Shown here piece after piece: positions 1-13,410 of a stretch of DNA of 64,000 nt. The translations under genes and the position numbers were made by a program. The notes below the pieces were generated by a model. The model did no database searches. It was given only the letters and a program-made list of their open reading frames with translations, and was not told where the DNA came from. Source of the DNA: Cryptomeria japonica (Eukaryota; Streptophyta; Pinopsida; Cupressales; Cupressaceae). Every line of letters starts with the position of its first letter. Position 1 is the stretch's first letter. The DNA is taken from assembly GCF_030272615.1 (NCBI RefSeq), contig NC_081407.1:144218897-144282896 (forward strand), in the 5' to 3' direction.

Positions 1-1127
1 TTTGGTGACATTTGGGATTTTAATTCCTTTGAATGGACTTCTCGGCACAAGTTGAAACACAAATTTAATTTAAATACCTTGTCTGAGAGATTTCTATTTT
101 TTGTGAAATCATTGGTACCAACTGAGCTTGCAATGAAACTATGTACCCCCTTCCCGTGTAATTTCATTAGAGACTGGCTATGGCTGTCTAAATATTCTTT
201 TGCTTGCTATCCTCTTAAAAAAATCTACTTAAAACTACTTCTGGGCCATCACTCAATCCTAGATTGAACATAAATTGGAGGTGCAAGTTCAGTGAAAGAA
301 AGTGGAAGACTTTGAGTGGGCAAATCTGGAAGTCTAAAGCAGAAGCTAATGCTCAAATTTTATCTTGGAAAGTTCTTCATTACAAATTACCAGTTGGGGA
401 TAAATTGAAATTTGTGATCCAATCAGTTAAATGTTCCTTTTGTCAGCATAATGAGAACTTAAAACACATATTTTGGGACTGCCCCATAGCAAGTGCAAAA
501 TGGAATATTATTTTCAAGCATTTTCCTGTCATTTTTAATCTCTCATTGAGTTGGGAAAAGGCATTGTTGGGTGTTGGTCTTTGTAATAATGTGGTAGCTG
601 ACAGTTTGTTCTTCTTGATATATGGAAATGCAGGTGTATGTCAATGTTTTCAAAGCAGCCAGTTCACCAAGGAACCCAGATTTTAATGTTTTACTCTAAT
701 ATATTGTTTCAAATTGCCTCTCTTTGTTGTCAACTACAGGGGATCTCCAAGAACAACAGCACACTTGGTTACTTCTTGGACTACATCAAGCTCCAAATTC
801 TTTAGCATCAAAAAGGAGATCTCACTTGCTCCAGGCAACTTCAAAGTTTTTTTAAATTTAATGTATAGCTGCAAATTTATGTTACTGAATGGCTTGTAGT
901 TCTGTTGGCCTAAGTATGGCTATCTTTTGTTTGTACAGCAGTGGTATGGTTGGAAACATTGACAGTTCTATGTTACACAACAGTTATTTCAGTTCTTGTA
1001 TGGTTGAAAACTTTGTTCTATGTATGGCTGTTATAGTTGATCTTCTTCTTTTAACTTGGCAGTCTTTGTACTACTCATCTTCTTTGTAATCTTTCTTTTC
1101 TGCATTAATTCAATAAATAAAAAAATC
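1..1127 (+). mobile_element. 3' end of a decayed LINE (non-LTR retrotransposon)
   Basis: The segment holds a broken reading frame ending in a zinc-binding motif typical of the C-terminus of plant LINE reverse transcriptases, followed by about 440 bases of 3' untranslated sequence. It ends near 1115-1127 in an AATAAATAAAAAAA-like stretch that could be the poly(A)/A-rich tail. The start lies outside the window, so RT and endonuclease are not visible. The call rests on the zinc motif and the A-rich end; no target duplication was found because the 5' end is missing. Confidence 0.6.
52..686 (+). pseudogene. LINE ORF2 C-terminal fragment with zf-RVT-type zinc motif
   Basis: Two overlapping frames (52-267 and 264-686) together look like one frameshifted C-terminal part of a LINE ORF2 protein. 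In the second, residues about 20-75 run from a tryptophan-rich stretch (IWKSKAEANAQILSWKVLHYKLP) to CSFCQHNENLKHIFWDC, a C-x2-C-x7-H-x4-C arrangement as in the reverse-transcriptase zinc-binding domain of plant LINEs. This domain normally follows RT and RNase H. The frame changes near 264 and stops at 686, so the fragment is not functional. The family name is from motif recognition; the exact LINE clade cannot be told. Confidence 0.6.
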
Positions 1128-4100
1128 TCCACATTGTATCAAATGTGGGGCCGATATTCTATACCTCTATAATATTTTGCCAAATTAATAGTATTCATGA
1201 TCCAACATTAATAAATCAGGTCTTCTCAATAATTTTTCACCAAGTCAAAATATAAGCCACACATAGTTTACCAATATTACCATTTTCCCGTTTCGTGTAC
1301 TATTCCCTATAGAAAATATTAAAACCTCAAAAGTCTGAACCAAATCGATCTTTGGGAATAGAAGGGCTAGTTTTATCACAAATTCCTCCGATAAATAATA
1401 TATTAAATATCAACCTTTGAATATTTCATTTGTACAGTTGTACGATAAAATAATATTCCTAAACAATACTAAATTCTCTGCAAACCAATAAAACAGCCAA
1501 ATGAAATCTGATTCTGAAATATAACAAATACCTCTGAAAAGTGTCTTCACAAATCTTTCCTTCGTTTATGCCCAACTGAGAAATCTGGTAGAAATCTTTC
1601 ATTGCCGAAAATGGTGATTCCCAGGTTGGACATTGACAAAATTCTCAAAAAAGGAAGAGAAATTATTAATCCAATCATATCGAGTCTCCATCCTCAAAGC
1701 CATTAAATAATATTATATCCAGTTTCTTTTCACAGTTGCTGGTTAGTGACTTTAATTAAAGCCACTTTATCATTATTATTATTTTTAATTGAGCTTTGAG
1801 TCTCAAATTAAATAATTTAATTCCCCTTTTCAAACATTTTAGCTTATAAAAATTTTAAAAAAAATTTAATTTTCCAAACCTGTCAAGATGGGAACATTAC
1901 AATACAAGCCTATTTTCAGTACTTTTTGTCAGAAAAACTGAGTTCACAATGTTTGATAGATCATAAAAATGTGTTACAATCAAGCCCTCTCATGATACAA
2001 TGTTGTTTGTCTTTACTAGGCATCTGCTTTGCCTATTTAACCAACAAGAAAGAAAATGGGACACATGTTCTCGGAATAAATGAAGATGTTTTCTTTAAGT
2101 TGCTTGGTCAAAACCTCAAACTTGAGCACTTGGGAAACTGATTTCTGTTGGTTCCTTGAAAATCTCCAACTGGGCATTGAAGGAATACTTGAATTCTTCA
2201 ACTTCTTCACCTTTGCATGCTGCTAGAAAGAACCCAAGATGCTAACTCCACTCTCCTAAATGTTTGCAAAGTGTTGACACTATTTCTATAGGTGTCTTTG
2301 ACTGATATCTACCCCATAACTACTCTTTAGTCTTTATTGCCTTGAAACTACCACTTGCATACACCTAAGACATGTTTTGAATGAGCTTGAAAAGCATTAG
2401 GACTCTTTGAGGCGCTAGATAAGGCCTTTGAAGGCTTTCTTTAATGCTATCTCTGCCTCGAAGATTTATCAAACAGTCTTTAGTTCGCCGTTATACTATC
2501 ACTCCTTGTCTCTTGTCTCTGAGTATGGGTTGAAAACTCTCTTGAGTCTCAAACTCGAACTCTCAAGTCCTAAGCTTGGACTCTTGACTTGCAGAAAAAC
2601 ACACCTACACAAAGTTTTAAGTCAACAAACATCATCTATTTTTTCATTTTTTGATAGTTTGATAGTTTGAGGATCATATGATATGTAATATTTAAATTAT
2701 GACAAATTCATTGTCAAATTAGGCTTTTATGTTGTCTAAATGCATTAATTTGATTTTTCTTGGTGTACTTATGAGGTTTTCTTTTTCAAGTCTGTGCCAA
2801 GTTTTTTGCCAAGTCCATGTCAATTCCCAAGTCCAGTCAAAATTTTGGGCTGCCAAGTCAAGTCCGAGTCCAAGTCCTGTCAAAATTTTGGGTGACTTCA
2901 AAAGTTTCAAAACTTACTTTATATAGCTTGTATTTTACCCATGAAACATTTACCAGATTTCAAAGCTATACAACAACAGTAACACACATTCACATATAGA
3001 TTCCCAAATATAAATATTCTTAGGGCGGGTCACAACTTCACCAAAAACAGTTACAGCTTGAACTGCTTTCAACTACACTACAACTCTAAATAAAATTTAA
3101 GAGTCTAATTAAAAAACTTGTCTTTCTACCATAATTGCCTTACGTACTTGAAAGCCTGGATTCTCCTAATTGGCATTAATAATTGGTTGTCTTTTCAGCC
3201 TCTGCTCCTTGGGTTCTAAATCTTGTTGGGTTTCCTAAACAACCTCAATAATAACTTCTGATAATACTCATATCCTCCTCTTTTGGCTGATACAATAAGT
3301 ATTGTACAGCTTCACTGGCTTTCTGTTCAACTTATACCTTCTCCTTCTTGAACATCACAATAACAACCAAATTCAGATTATCAAAGTCTTTCCGAGAAAA
3401 TCATTTATCGTTAGAACCCTTCATTTAAGAGAACAATAGATCTGCAAATAAGCTAGTTAGCTTGGTCACATATCCTTGCAGTGTCTTCAACCATCTCCTT
3501 CAAGAGTGATTCAAATACTTCAATTTCAATTTTAATGTCCCTTGTTACCTATCTGATTTCTTCTACTTCAATATCTGGGGATGGGAGTGCATTCAAATTC
3601 ATAGATATCATTCAATTTATTGATCAAATTTCCCATGTTATTGAACTGAATTGAATCTTAGAGGGATAACTGATCAGTATGGATCATGAAAATTATAATT
3701 AAAATATATATATACTAAGGAATATTTTTATGAACAATAAATAAAATGAATTCATCAGACCACCATGAAACAGGTCAAGAAAAACTGAACATCTAGGACA
3801 CTACCACAGTAGTGACTCTTGATGTACAACCAACAAAATTTGGAATGTGAACCAAATAGGTTTCATTTACCTTCTTGTGCATATGAGGAGACTTCTAGAG
3901 TCCAAGAGATCCTTCCTCTTCACATGTATCTATACAAGGAGATGGTAACTTTTCTAATCTCACATTGACTAACTTATCCAATGTAATCACTTAAGTCCTA
4001 CAATTAACGCTCTTGAGGGTCGTGGTTTTACTGGCCCCTTGTCTTATTCACCTATGTGTGCTCATGTTAATTGTTTGTTTTCTCAAAGCTTCATGGTCAC

Positions 4101-6791
4101 AGGCATTTTATTAACTTGTGTAGCACTCTTACTGGTAAAACATGTTATCTATCTCCACACTGGCATCCAATGTAAGGGTAAAACCAAGAATTTGGTGCCC
4201 AATGAGACATTTTCATAGCCATAATTGTGTACGCATCCTTTCAAGTACTACAACAGCTGCCAAGTCTTCCATTATGGCTTGATTTGAATTGCGCCATTTC
4301 AAGTCTATACTTCTCAACCGGATGAGGAGATCTAAGAAATTATTTCAAACTTGCTCTTTATTGCTTTGTTGAACTATGGCACCTGCAGCCATCAATGCAG
4401 TTGGTTAATTTGAATTGCAGGAGCTGTTGCAGATTTATATGGGCTTTTTGAGTGGCCATTTTCCCATTTTCTATATGTAGAGGTTCCTATCTCATTTAGG
4501 GTGTTGGTCATTGTCATTTCCAATGGATTTCTATGAGTGTTAGGCATTATTTTAGGGTTCCAACTATTGAATGTCAAGTTTTCAAAAATATAGTGGATTT
4601 TGAGGCATCTGAAGGTCAACGAATGTTGTGGGATGTCTAGGATAGAATGTCTCCAAAGTTGTATGTATGTCTTTAGAGGAATATGTAATAATTTATATAG
4701 TTTCTCTCTTTTCACATTTTCCAACATAAATGTAAAGAATATTTGACAAATGTCACAACATTTTTTAAACACTGTAATCCTTGTAGTGATAATTGTTGTG
4801 TATGGATTTGTAATAATAACTCTGGAAGATTAAGTATTTTCTATATCTAATGGCTTGTCTACTCTCTGATGCATTTATGTTTAGATCATCCTTTTATGTT
4901 TCCATTCAATGTTTCTCCGCTCTTGTAAAATATGACTTTGTTACCCATTTGAATAGATGCCAATCCTAGGAAACAAATGATTCAATCATGCTTCCAAATA
5001 AACAAAATTATTACCTCATAGTTTGAAGTTAATTTTCATATCTCTGCAATTTATGAGTCAAATATTAAAAAACAAGATATCATCTAATGAGCATTACTAG
5101 CAAAAGTACTTTGTGAATCATGTTCTTGCATCATTTTTCATATCCTGCAATGATGTTATTATCAACTCTATAAGAGGTATATGTGTTGTTGGCTAGTCTT
5201 TAACCCATTGATAGCTTTTAGGGTTGAACTTGCCTTGGATACAACTATAGAGCTATTTTATTGATTTACCTTTTAAACACCTTCAATCCCATTTAAGATC
5301 ATCTCTACGAATACCCCCCTAGGTTTAAGTTGAGCCTAAAGTGCAAGAGAGCTTATCCACTCTCGTTCATTAGCCTTAACCCTCCATAATTTATGGATGA
5401 ACCTTGATTTTATTTTCATGATGACAAATATTCTATGATTTTGGAGCAATTGTTTTAGGACCCAACACACCCTTCAATAGGTAAACTTTAAAGACATAAT
5501 AAACTTATCAATTGTTACTTTGATCACATACACAAGTATAAATCAATCAAATGAGTACAAAAGCATATTTGAGTTGAAGAAAACATAATTTTTAAATATA
5601 TAAATATTTTCAAGTGTTTTAGGTGTACAAAACTCATTGCTTATGATGGAAGCTTTGGCTCTAGAAATATCCAACCAAGATCAAAAAGCTTCAACAAAAG
5701 CACAAAGAGACCTAAAATGAGAGAATAATTTTGTCCTATCAAAGGGCACAAATATATAATGATTCTATATTAGATTGTTCATATGTGAGCTACAAGTGAG
5801 ATACACCAAGATATGTGAATGTACAATCAATGTGGGATAACAGGAAATTTAGTAACATGATGCAAATGCAGCCTATCTAAGTTGATACCTACCTAGGCAA
5901 GATTATTCTATCCTAGGTGCACAATATGTAATGAAGTAATTAACCAAATACAAAAAAAAATGACGCACCAAAATATAATATCCATAGCACCGAAAACAAA
6001 AAGTACCATATGGAGTCATGAGCTTTGGTAGAGAGGAGCTTGTATTCACTCAGCCCAACATCACTAGCTCTATGTGGAGTCCTACACTTGTATATCACAC
6101 ATCTACAAATGCAGCTACAACCATAGCAGCATTAATTAGAATAGCAACTGACCCAATATACCAAAAGTATAAATATAATTCAATTATCTGGAATTTGATT
6201 TTGAAAAGGTCAAAAGAATAAAAAACATTGCTTTTCCATCTACATTGGCCCAAAATGATTTTATATTTTTCTTTCTAAAAATTAAGTGAGAATCTGGGGC
6301 AGTAGCCCCCAATAGGGTCGATGGGTAGCCCTTTTCACAATTTTATCACTTTAACCGAGCTCCAAGCGTCCTCAAAAACCTTCCAAAAGTGTGAGTGTAG
6401 AAGCAATAGAGTAATAATTAGGCCCTAACTATATTTTCTACCATAGAGTATTAGGTTTCAATGTTTTCAATTTTTTATTCTTATTTTATTTTCACACTTC
6501 ACTTGTCCTAAGTCTCGGTGACAAGACTTGCCAGGTTCAATGAGTTTGATGGGCTTGGCAAGTGTGACCAAACTCACAAAGTGTTTGAGCCCTAAGTCTC
6601 TAGGCTTCAATTCACTCCACTTGCTTTGGGACTCCCCATGTCTAGGTGAGTCCTAGCAAATCTTGAACTTTGATGCACATCTGACACATTGAAACATTTA
6701 AGTGACATGATATAGCATCATATATGTTTTACACTTGGCATCATCCCATTCACATGTGCCACAACTTCAAACACATTGGACATTTATCAGT
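1128..6791. other. No recognisable gene
   Basis: AT-rich sequence without a reading frame that looks like a protein I know. The longest open frame (4392-4772, minus) has no recognisable motif. At 2795-2890 there is a short run of imperfect CAAGTCC units, and 6500-6670 has similar AAGTCT/AAGTCC-rich text. These look like decayed repeats, but no boundaries can be set. Confidence 0.4.
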
Positions 6792-7619
6792 TGTAATGTC
6801 CCCTTCTTGAGCTTGATCAGTAGGGGTGACTGTTAGCCTATTCCCGGGTTCTCGTAGGCTAATTGGTAATGGTAAGGGGACTCCATGGCTCTTGGAGTGC
6901 ACCAAATCAGTCTTTCTTGGTTTTTGTTTATGGATTCAAACCTAGTTGGTGTTATGGATTATAGTTACGCTTTTTGAAGCTTTTCGAACTTCTGAGGTCT
7001 TTCCAAACGTCTCGTAGGTCACGCCTATTTTTAGTAAGTCTCCAAGTTGGCACTAGTCTTGCATCTCACTACCTCAGTTTCATCTTGGCATGCTCAAATT
7101 GGATTTTCAATGCCTTGGTAGTGCTTTCTACAACTTGGATTGGAGTATTTAAATTATACACTAAAGTTCTAATGTTAATATTATATTATTTTATTTTAGT
7201 TTTATAATTTTATAAAGTTATGTTAGGTCCCCCTAAAGTGGATGCCTTGGGGAAGGGTGACTAACGCATGAGACATTTTAATATTTCAAAAAGTGTTTTT
7301 AGTGGGAAATGTGTTATTTAAAATTCAAATTGGATTATTTTCCCTCTAAAACTATAAAAGGAGGTCTTGGGCTCTCATTTCCATTTGTTGAAGAGTACAC
7401 ATAACGAGATGTTGTTGGATTGAGCATACGAGTTTTTCCAAAGATCAATTGAGGATGAAAACCCTCATTTGATTACTAGTTTTGGATCAAGAAGACAATC
7501 CCTGGTTGGTTGGAGTGGTTCTACTTAGGAATCACCATTGTTATTCACAAATTTCCAAATTCGAGGTTTCAGAAAAAAAAAAAAGAATTTTCAAGGATTT
7601 TTGAGTTGCATATTTTGGG
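6792..7619 (+). mobile_element. Probable LTR fragment with TGTAATGTCCCC head
   Basis: It begins TGTAATGTCCCC, a typical LTR start that recurs at 49457; a related reversed end closes solo LTR G (GGGGACATTACA). A TATA-like box (ACTATAAAAG, 7351-7360) lies about 560 bases in, on the plus strand. The element is cut at 7619/7620 by insertion of F2, whose target duplication GTACT is copied at 48059. The continuation should lie from 48064 onward, but I could not find its CA end. Superfamily unknown. Confidence 0.4.
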
Positions 7620-7624
7620 GTACT
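7620..7624. repeat. Left target-site duplication of F2 (GTACT)
   Basis: GTACT directly precedes the TGTTATC LTR start at 7625 and is repeated exactly at 48059-48063 after the CAACA end. Together they mark one integration event spanning about 40 kb. Confidence 0.85.
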
Positions 7625-8623
7625 TGTTATCACAAAAGCTTGCACCCTTGCTGAGCTATCAACTCAGCAACCTTGTGAAACATGGAAACAACCCCGAAGT
7701 GTGGGACCTTGGGCAAGGGGGTTGAATCTCTGGAGAAGGCTGTTGACGTGTTTTTTACGCACATGCGAACACAGAATAAAATACCTAAAGGTACCTTATC
7801 CTCTCTTGAGTAAAGTTTCCGAATGCTGAAGATATCGCGAAAAGGATCAATCGGAGAAACTTCAAGGTTCTTGTATGTAGGGTCTCTACGTGTGGATAAG
7901 CTCTTTGTGGTATAATGTGATTTGCTGGAATCACAAGGGGACTTACACTTGATGACTGAACGTCTGATTTGCTTTGAATATTGCTGGAACACAAGATTTT
8001 ACTAACTAACTGGAAGACAAACAAATGGCAAAAGATGCAAGGTTCAGGAAATCTACTCTACTACCTGGAATGCGAGAAGATGGATGAATGACTAGGTGGA
8101 TTCCTACTGGGCTGGGTCTCACCTTCAGGCTTGAACAATTCGACACCAACTCAATGCGATCTTCTAAGGGGTGCTTCCAATATGTTTAAGTCGTACACCA
8201 TCTGACAATGATCACCATTCAAGAAAATGCATGAAACAATAGACGTGTAATGACTTATGATTAAGCTCATTTGTTCCAGTTGACCACGCAAGGCGCACTT
8301 ACCATCAGCAAGAGGCTAGTGGTATGGATTAAATGGATTCCACACAGGTGCATTCAACAATTTCCTTCATTCGATCTAATCATCTACCATCTAGAATTGA
8401 AGATTCAACAAGAAACCATGCATATTGCAAGAAACGACACACTTCACCATTACTTCAATGAAAATGGAGTTTATTTACAATCAATAGCAACAATTTCTTG
8501 CCTTGTCCTCCTATTCTACTCTAATTGCTATTCTATCAACTGACTATTCACCTTCTAACTACTCTATTCACTAACTCCCCTCTAACTGCTTCCAACTGCC
8601 CTTACAAAATGAAGAGTCGGGGC

Positions 8624-8712
8624 TTATATAGTGCCCACAATACAATTCGATGGCTCAGATGAATTTGAGATCAATGGCCAAGATTCAACAATGAAAACCC
8701 TAATTAGGGTTT
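8624..8712 (-). promoter_or_regulatory. LTR E core promoter: inverted telobox palindrome plus TATA box
   Basis: AAACCCTAATTAGGGTTT (8695-8712) is a perfect 18-bp palindrome made of two facing telomere-box motifs. Sixty-four bases downstream in the minus sense is CTATATAA (8624-8631). The same pair recurs at nearly the same distance in five other LTRs of the window. Transcription would run toward 7741. The promoter role is inferred. Confidence 0.65.
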
Positions 8713-8885
8713 GTTACAACCATTACATAACATTTAATGCTTGACCAATGATAAAATTACATTTTAAGGACACATGTCTTCTCTAGAAAATTCGACCAAT
8801 GGATAGCTAGGGTAGGTACATCGAAGTTTGTGCCACCTCCCATGAGTTAGGTACATTGAATCTGGACACGCTGAGGTGGACCAAT

Positions 8886-9263
8886 CTAATTGGAGGAGTG
8901 ATGACTAGGATGCCACCTCATTTGACATTCGTTGATGCCAGTAGATATCCAATTTGGTGATGATGAGAAGCTAGCTTTAATTAACTCTTTTGGAACTATC
9001 TGCTTCTTCAACGAACCCTTGCTCTGACTTCTCTTGTCTTTGATGTGCAGGATGATTGATGTACCTCGCCTTGGAATGCTGGATTGGAAGAAGTCATTCC
9101 TGATGATGTTAGTCCGAAGAAGGCCGTCTTTGTCAATGCTAGACTGGAGGAGGTCGCTCTTATCCTTGCTTGATCGTCCTTGATGAGAACCTACCGACTT
9201 GTAGATCCTCCGGGCTTTGGAATCGCCATCTTGATACCTACACAACATTTCACAATTAGTCAT
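8886..9263 (-). CDS. Possible short ORF in U3 of LTR E
   Basis: An open frame of 125 codons begins MTNCEMLCRYQDGDSKARRI and contains an internal DLLQSSIDKD-type repetition. LTR N carries the homologous DNA in sense at about 24066-24280; its frame aligns without gaps at first but stops after about 25 codons. No domain is recognisable. It may be chance openness in a homologous non-coding module, so confidence is low. Confidence 0.2.
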   Translation of the reverse strand: MTNCEMLCRYQDGDSKARRIYKSVGSHQGRSSKDKSDLLQSSIDKDGLLRTNIIRNDFFQSSIPRRGTSIILHIKDKRSQSKGSLKKQIVPKELIKASFSSSPNWISTGINECQMRWHPSHHSSN

Positions 9264-10029
9264 ATATCTTGAAGTGTAGAAATTAAACTTAAAAGGAAGA
9301 TTTAAGATTTTAATTAGGAAACTTCATGATAAATCTTGAGTTATCATTTCCTAATTAACCATGCAATACTTAGATTTTCCAAAACAAATGTCCAAAAATC
9401 AAACCTTAAACAAGGGTGTCAAGATGATTTTGCCATAGCTCCTCTTGAGTATTAAGCTCTAAGAAATGATGCAAAAAATGGATTTTGCTAGGCAAAATTT
9501 AAATCAAAATTCTCCCTTGGATGAATTGCGCCTCCTCTAACTTCAAAAGAATAGACTCCACCCTCTTTGATCTTCAACACTAGAGTAGAAATTCACTCCA
9601 CTCTAGCTAGATTTCACTCCTCGAATTCGCACTTCAACTTTGCACTTGAAAAAGGATGAATGAATGATTTGAAATATGAAACAAACCCCTCCAATATATA
9701 GAGCGCTCACCTCTCTTCTCTCCAAGGCCGACTTGCCAAAAGGGAAATGAAAATGAAATAAAATCCCCCTCAAAAGAAGGCCGACTTGCTTGTAAAAGCA
9801 AATAAATGTATTTGAGCGCTCACCTTCATTTAAAATTTGAAAATTAATTTTAATGCCTCCAAAGTGGATTTTTGATTATTTCAAGGCCTAAAAACTAATT
9901 TATTAAATTAAAATGCCTTTAATTTAATGCGAATTTGATTTAATCTTTCCAAAGGCTTCGAAGTGAGCAATTTTGAGGATTTTAAGGAATATCAACGCTC
10001 AATAATGTAAAAATGAAGGATATCACCAA

Positions 10030-11175
10030 TTTCGCCCTGGACCTTCGGTGAAGGTCAGGAGCGATTTTTCAATCTTGCTCTTAATCCTTCATCTTTTGGA
10101 TTCCAAATTGCTTCCAAGACATAAAATATCATCTCTTCTTCCTATCCACACAAGATTTGGTCTCAATTCCTCAAACGAAGGAGAGGATCCTGAAAAATCA
10201 CTCTGGGCCCTCTTTGAGGGTCCGGAGCGATTTTTTGATTTTAGGCTTGATTCTTCATCATTTTTCATTGAAACTTCATTCATCATTAAGCAACATCCTT
10301 CCTTTATCCATCTCATCCAAACTCGCTTTGTTGTTGCAAGGTAAAATGAGGATTTTCAATAATTTCGCTTTGGACCCTCTCTGAGGGTCAGGAGCGATTT
10401 TTCGCTGTGGGCCCTCTCTAAGGGTCAGGAGCGATTTTTCATTTTCTGACCAAAATCATCAAGTTTCAAAGGCAAAACAATATTCATCATGTTTTTGGAG
10501 GTCTCTTCTCCTTATCCTAACCTTGCCTTAGCACCATTTTGAAGAAAACATGCATTTTTTGAAAATCTCGCTGTGGGCCTTCAGTGAGGGTCCGGAGCGA
10601 TTTTTTGGTTCTAGGCAAATTCCTTTATCTTTTAATCTTCAAATCACCTCCAAGGCATAACACATCACGTTCTCCTCTTGTCCAAGCAAGATTTTGTCTC
10701 AATTCTTCAAACAAAGGAGAGAAAACTGGAAAATTGCTATGGGCCCTCTCGGAGGGTCCGTAGCGATTTTTGTAATTGCCTTCAAAATTTTGATTCTTAA
10801 CGATTTCATTTCACTTCAAGGCTTTTCAAACATCGTTTCAAACCCATGCCTAACCTTAGCCTTCCTCAAACTTGGATGAAAAATTCCCATTTTAGGTTTC
10901 TCGCTGTGGGCCCTCTTTGAGGGTCTAAAGCGATTTTTCGCTGTGGGCCTTCAGTGAGGGTCAGGAGCGATTTTTCTATTTTCAACAAGGTCCTTCATCA
11001 TTTCAAGCCAAAACTTCTTCAGGTGGGTGGAGAAAGTCATTCATTTCCCTTTCATGCTCAAAACTTAGTCCTTTTCCATTGCAAAATGAAGTAAATCAAA
11101 ATCTCGCCCTAGGCCCTCTCTGAGGGTCAGGAGCGATTTTTCGCTGTGGGCCTTCTCTGAGGGTCAGGAGCGAAA
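10030..11175 (-). repeat. Hairpin satellite in LTR E, about 166-bp period
   Basis: Ten copies of a hairpin module, plus strand form GGCCCTCTCTGAGGGTC followed by AGGAGCGATTTTT, lie with their GCGA at about 10061, 10227, 10394, 10431, 10597, 10763, 10930, 10967, 11132 and 11170. Intervals are 165-167 bases except three doublets of 37-38. Positions also repeat at 536 bases, a higher-order unit. Inner arms (GACCCTC with GAGGGTC) and outer arms (TCGCT with AGCGA) can pair. The 130-base spacers are homologous but more diverged than the hairpins. Confidence 0.8.
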
Positions 11176-12249
11176 TTTGACCTTTTGAACTCTCTGTCAG
11201 GATAATTTTATGGAATATAAAATTTAAGTATAAGTGACTTATACTTTAAGTTATATTCCATATATACTTTCAGGATGTTTGAGAGTGGTTTCAGGCCTCC
11301 AGGAGTTATATTGCAAAATCTAGTTTTTGGAGGATTTTCAATTTCTAGACTTAATCAAATTTCAAGATCAGGACTTTTAGACTTAAGCCAAATTTCAGGA
11401 TCAGGACTTTCAGACTTAGCCAAATTTCAGGACATTCCAAACTTAGCCAAATTTCAGGATCAGGACATTCCAGACTTAGCCAAATTTCAGGATCAGGACA
11501 TTCCAGACTTAGCCAAATTTCAGGACATTCCAGACTTCATCACTCAAGCAGGACCTGCTATCCAGGTGATCCCCTTGGCGACACTCAAAATGCAAAGGCT
11601 AACTGACAAAACCCTAAAAAAACTAAAAAACAAACCCTAGAAAGCAAAAAAGCAGGGGTCCCCATTTGCAATGGGGCGATGTGTGAAATGGTCACAACAA
11701 AAGCCAACTTCCTTCTCTATCTAGGTGCAAGTGTTGAACCAACTCAACACTTCAAAGCTAATTCCTAAGCCTACCCTAACAACTTGCAGAGGAAAAGAGA
11801 GGAGAGAAATTGCTTGAAACAAGGGAGGTGATGCACCAAGAAGAGATAGTTCCTCTCCCTACCTAAATGACACAAGTAATTAACTGAAACACCCTGAAGA
11901 TGCACAACTTTCTGTTATATGAGTAACCCCAATGCATAGATGAAGGTTAGAATCCACTGAATGCCAAGAGGGGAGAAGGATTCCCACAAGTCACACTCAG
12001 AAAACCAGTTAACACAGCATATATGAAGAGAAAGAGCCACAACATGCACTTATGATGAAGGTAAGAAAGCATACACAACATACATAGGTTGAAAGAAGGC
12101 AAGAATAATGTTCTTCAATTAATCATAAGGCCAAACGCCAATCTTACAGTTGCAGAAATGCAAAGATTACAAGTCTTCAAGAGAAGAGGAGAGCATAAGA
12201 AAACTCTAGGCAACAGGGAGAGAACCCTTTACAATGAGGCTTAACAGCC

Positions 12250-12257
12250 TTATATAG
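12250..12257 (-). promoter_or_regulatory. TATA box of F2 left LTR
   Basis: CTATATAA on the minus strand, within the context TTCTATATAAGGCTG; the identical sequence is at 16630-16637 in the right LTR. It lies downstream, in element sense, of the U3 hairpin array. No telomere-box palindrome accompanies it. Confidence 0.55.
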
Positions 12258-12589
12258 AAAAATGGGTTACAATGGTGATCATGACTCCTGCATGTCAGTC
12301 TGGAAGTGCAGGGAAGTGCATGCACTTGACCTATACATGCAAGCAACCTAGCCATACCTCCAAAGGCAATTCTGAGGAAGATAGATTGATTGACCTTCTA
12401 AATTCAGACATGACACAAGTCACCCAGCATGGCCTCGTACCTCCCTTGATGGAAATCCTGCCAAAAACATTAAATGCACCCCTGTGGCTCCACAAAAAAA
12501 GTGCATAAGTTACCAAAATTGTCGGAGCATTTAAAGCCTTGAGTGTCGATCACGCCATCCAGAAGCGTTGCAAGTCGAAAGTAGGCTTG

Positions 12590-13410
12590 GAAGACTTCGG
12601 AGACCAGACTCTCGAAGTGAGGAAGACAAGGGAAGGAGCAAGGAACTTCGCAACCTCGGGGTTCTGGGATAGAGAGGGAAACGGTCAAAGAGAGAAGGGG
12701 AACTTCGGGGACCGGGGTCACCGTAGTTGGGGAACTTCGGGGATCGGAGTCACCGTAGTTGGGGAACTTCGGGGACAGGGGTCACCGTAGTTGGGGAACT
12801 TTGGGGATCGGAGTCACCGTAGTTGGGGAACTTCAGGGACAGGGGTCACCATAGTTGGGGAACTTCGGGGACCAAAGTCACCATAGTTGGGAAACTTCGG
12901 GGACTGGGGTCACCGTAGTTGGACTAGGAACTTCGGAACCTAGGGGTTTCGGAGTTTCAGGGTTGAGGACAAGGAACTTCGGAACCTGGGGGTTCCGGAG
13001 TTCTGGGGTAGAGGACTAGGGAACTTCGGAACCTGGGGGTTCCGGAGTTCCGGGGTTGAAGACTAGGGAACTTCAGAACCTGGGGGTTCCGGAGTTCCGA
13101 GGTAGAGGACAAGGAACTTCGGAACCTGGGGGTTCCAAAGTTCTGGGGGAGAGGACTAGGGAACTTTGGAACCTGGGGGTTCCGGAGTTCTGAGGTTGAA
13201 GGACTAGGGAACTTGGGAACCTGGGGGTTCTGGAGTTCCGAGGGAGGAGAACAGAAGAAAAGGTAAAGGAAGGAAGGGAACTTCGGAAACTTGGAGTTCC
13301 GGAGCAGGAAAGAAAGACGCTAAGGCAAAGAAACTCGAAACCTCGGGGTTCCGGAGTTCCGGAGAAGAGAAAGAGAGGGCCAAGGAACTTCCAACAAGGC
13401 AACACTTCAA
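12590..13410 (-). repeat. F2 U3 hairpin array (GGAACCCCCAGGTTCC type)
   Basis: Two repeat blocks adjoin. From 12690 to 12920 a unit of about 34 bp (CTTCGGGGACCGG...CACCGTAGTTGGGGAA) repeats about seven times. From 12920 to 13400 the unit carries AACTTCGGAACC, a TGGG loop and GGTTCCGGAGTT (for example 13022-13049), a 12-bp stem with one T-G pair. Matching arrays are at 16960-17173 and 47341-47920 in the other LTR, with single units at 15690-15830 in the interior. Proline/serine-rich open frames across the array are by-products of the repeat. Confidence 0.8.

Larger units (their letters stand above)
7736..11704 (-). mobile_element. Solo LTR E with imperfect target duplication AAGGC/AAAGC
   Basis: The LTR proper is 7741-11699 (3,959 bp), TGTTGACGTG...GGTCACAACA, lying inside the F2 left LTR. 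The flanks AAGGC (7736-7740) and AAAGC (11700-11704) match at four of five bases. The uninterrupted F2 sequence is visible at about 16078-16092. No internal region is present, so it is the product of LTR-LTR recombination. In its own sense (minus) it reads the terminal hairpin, the U3 hairpin array (11175-10030), a telomere-box palindrome, a TATA box at 8624-8631, then R-U5 to 7741. It shares ends with the N, C, D and F1 LTRs but carries no long gene. Confidence 0.85.

Noticed and set aside
4392-4772. 126-codon minus-strand ORF as a host gene
   Set aside because: No recognisable motif, AT-rich context, and no second copy or supporting feature.
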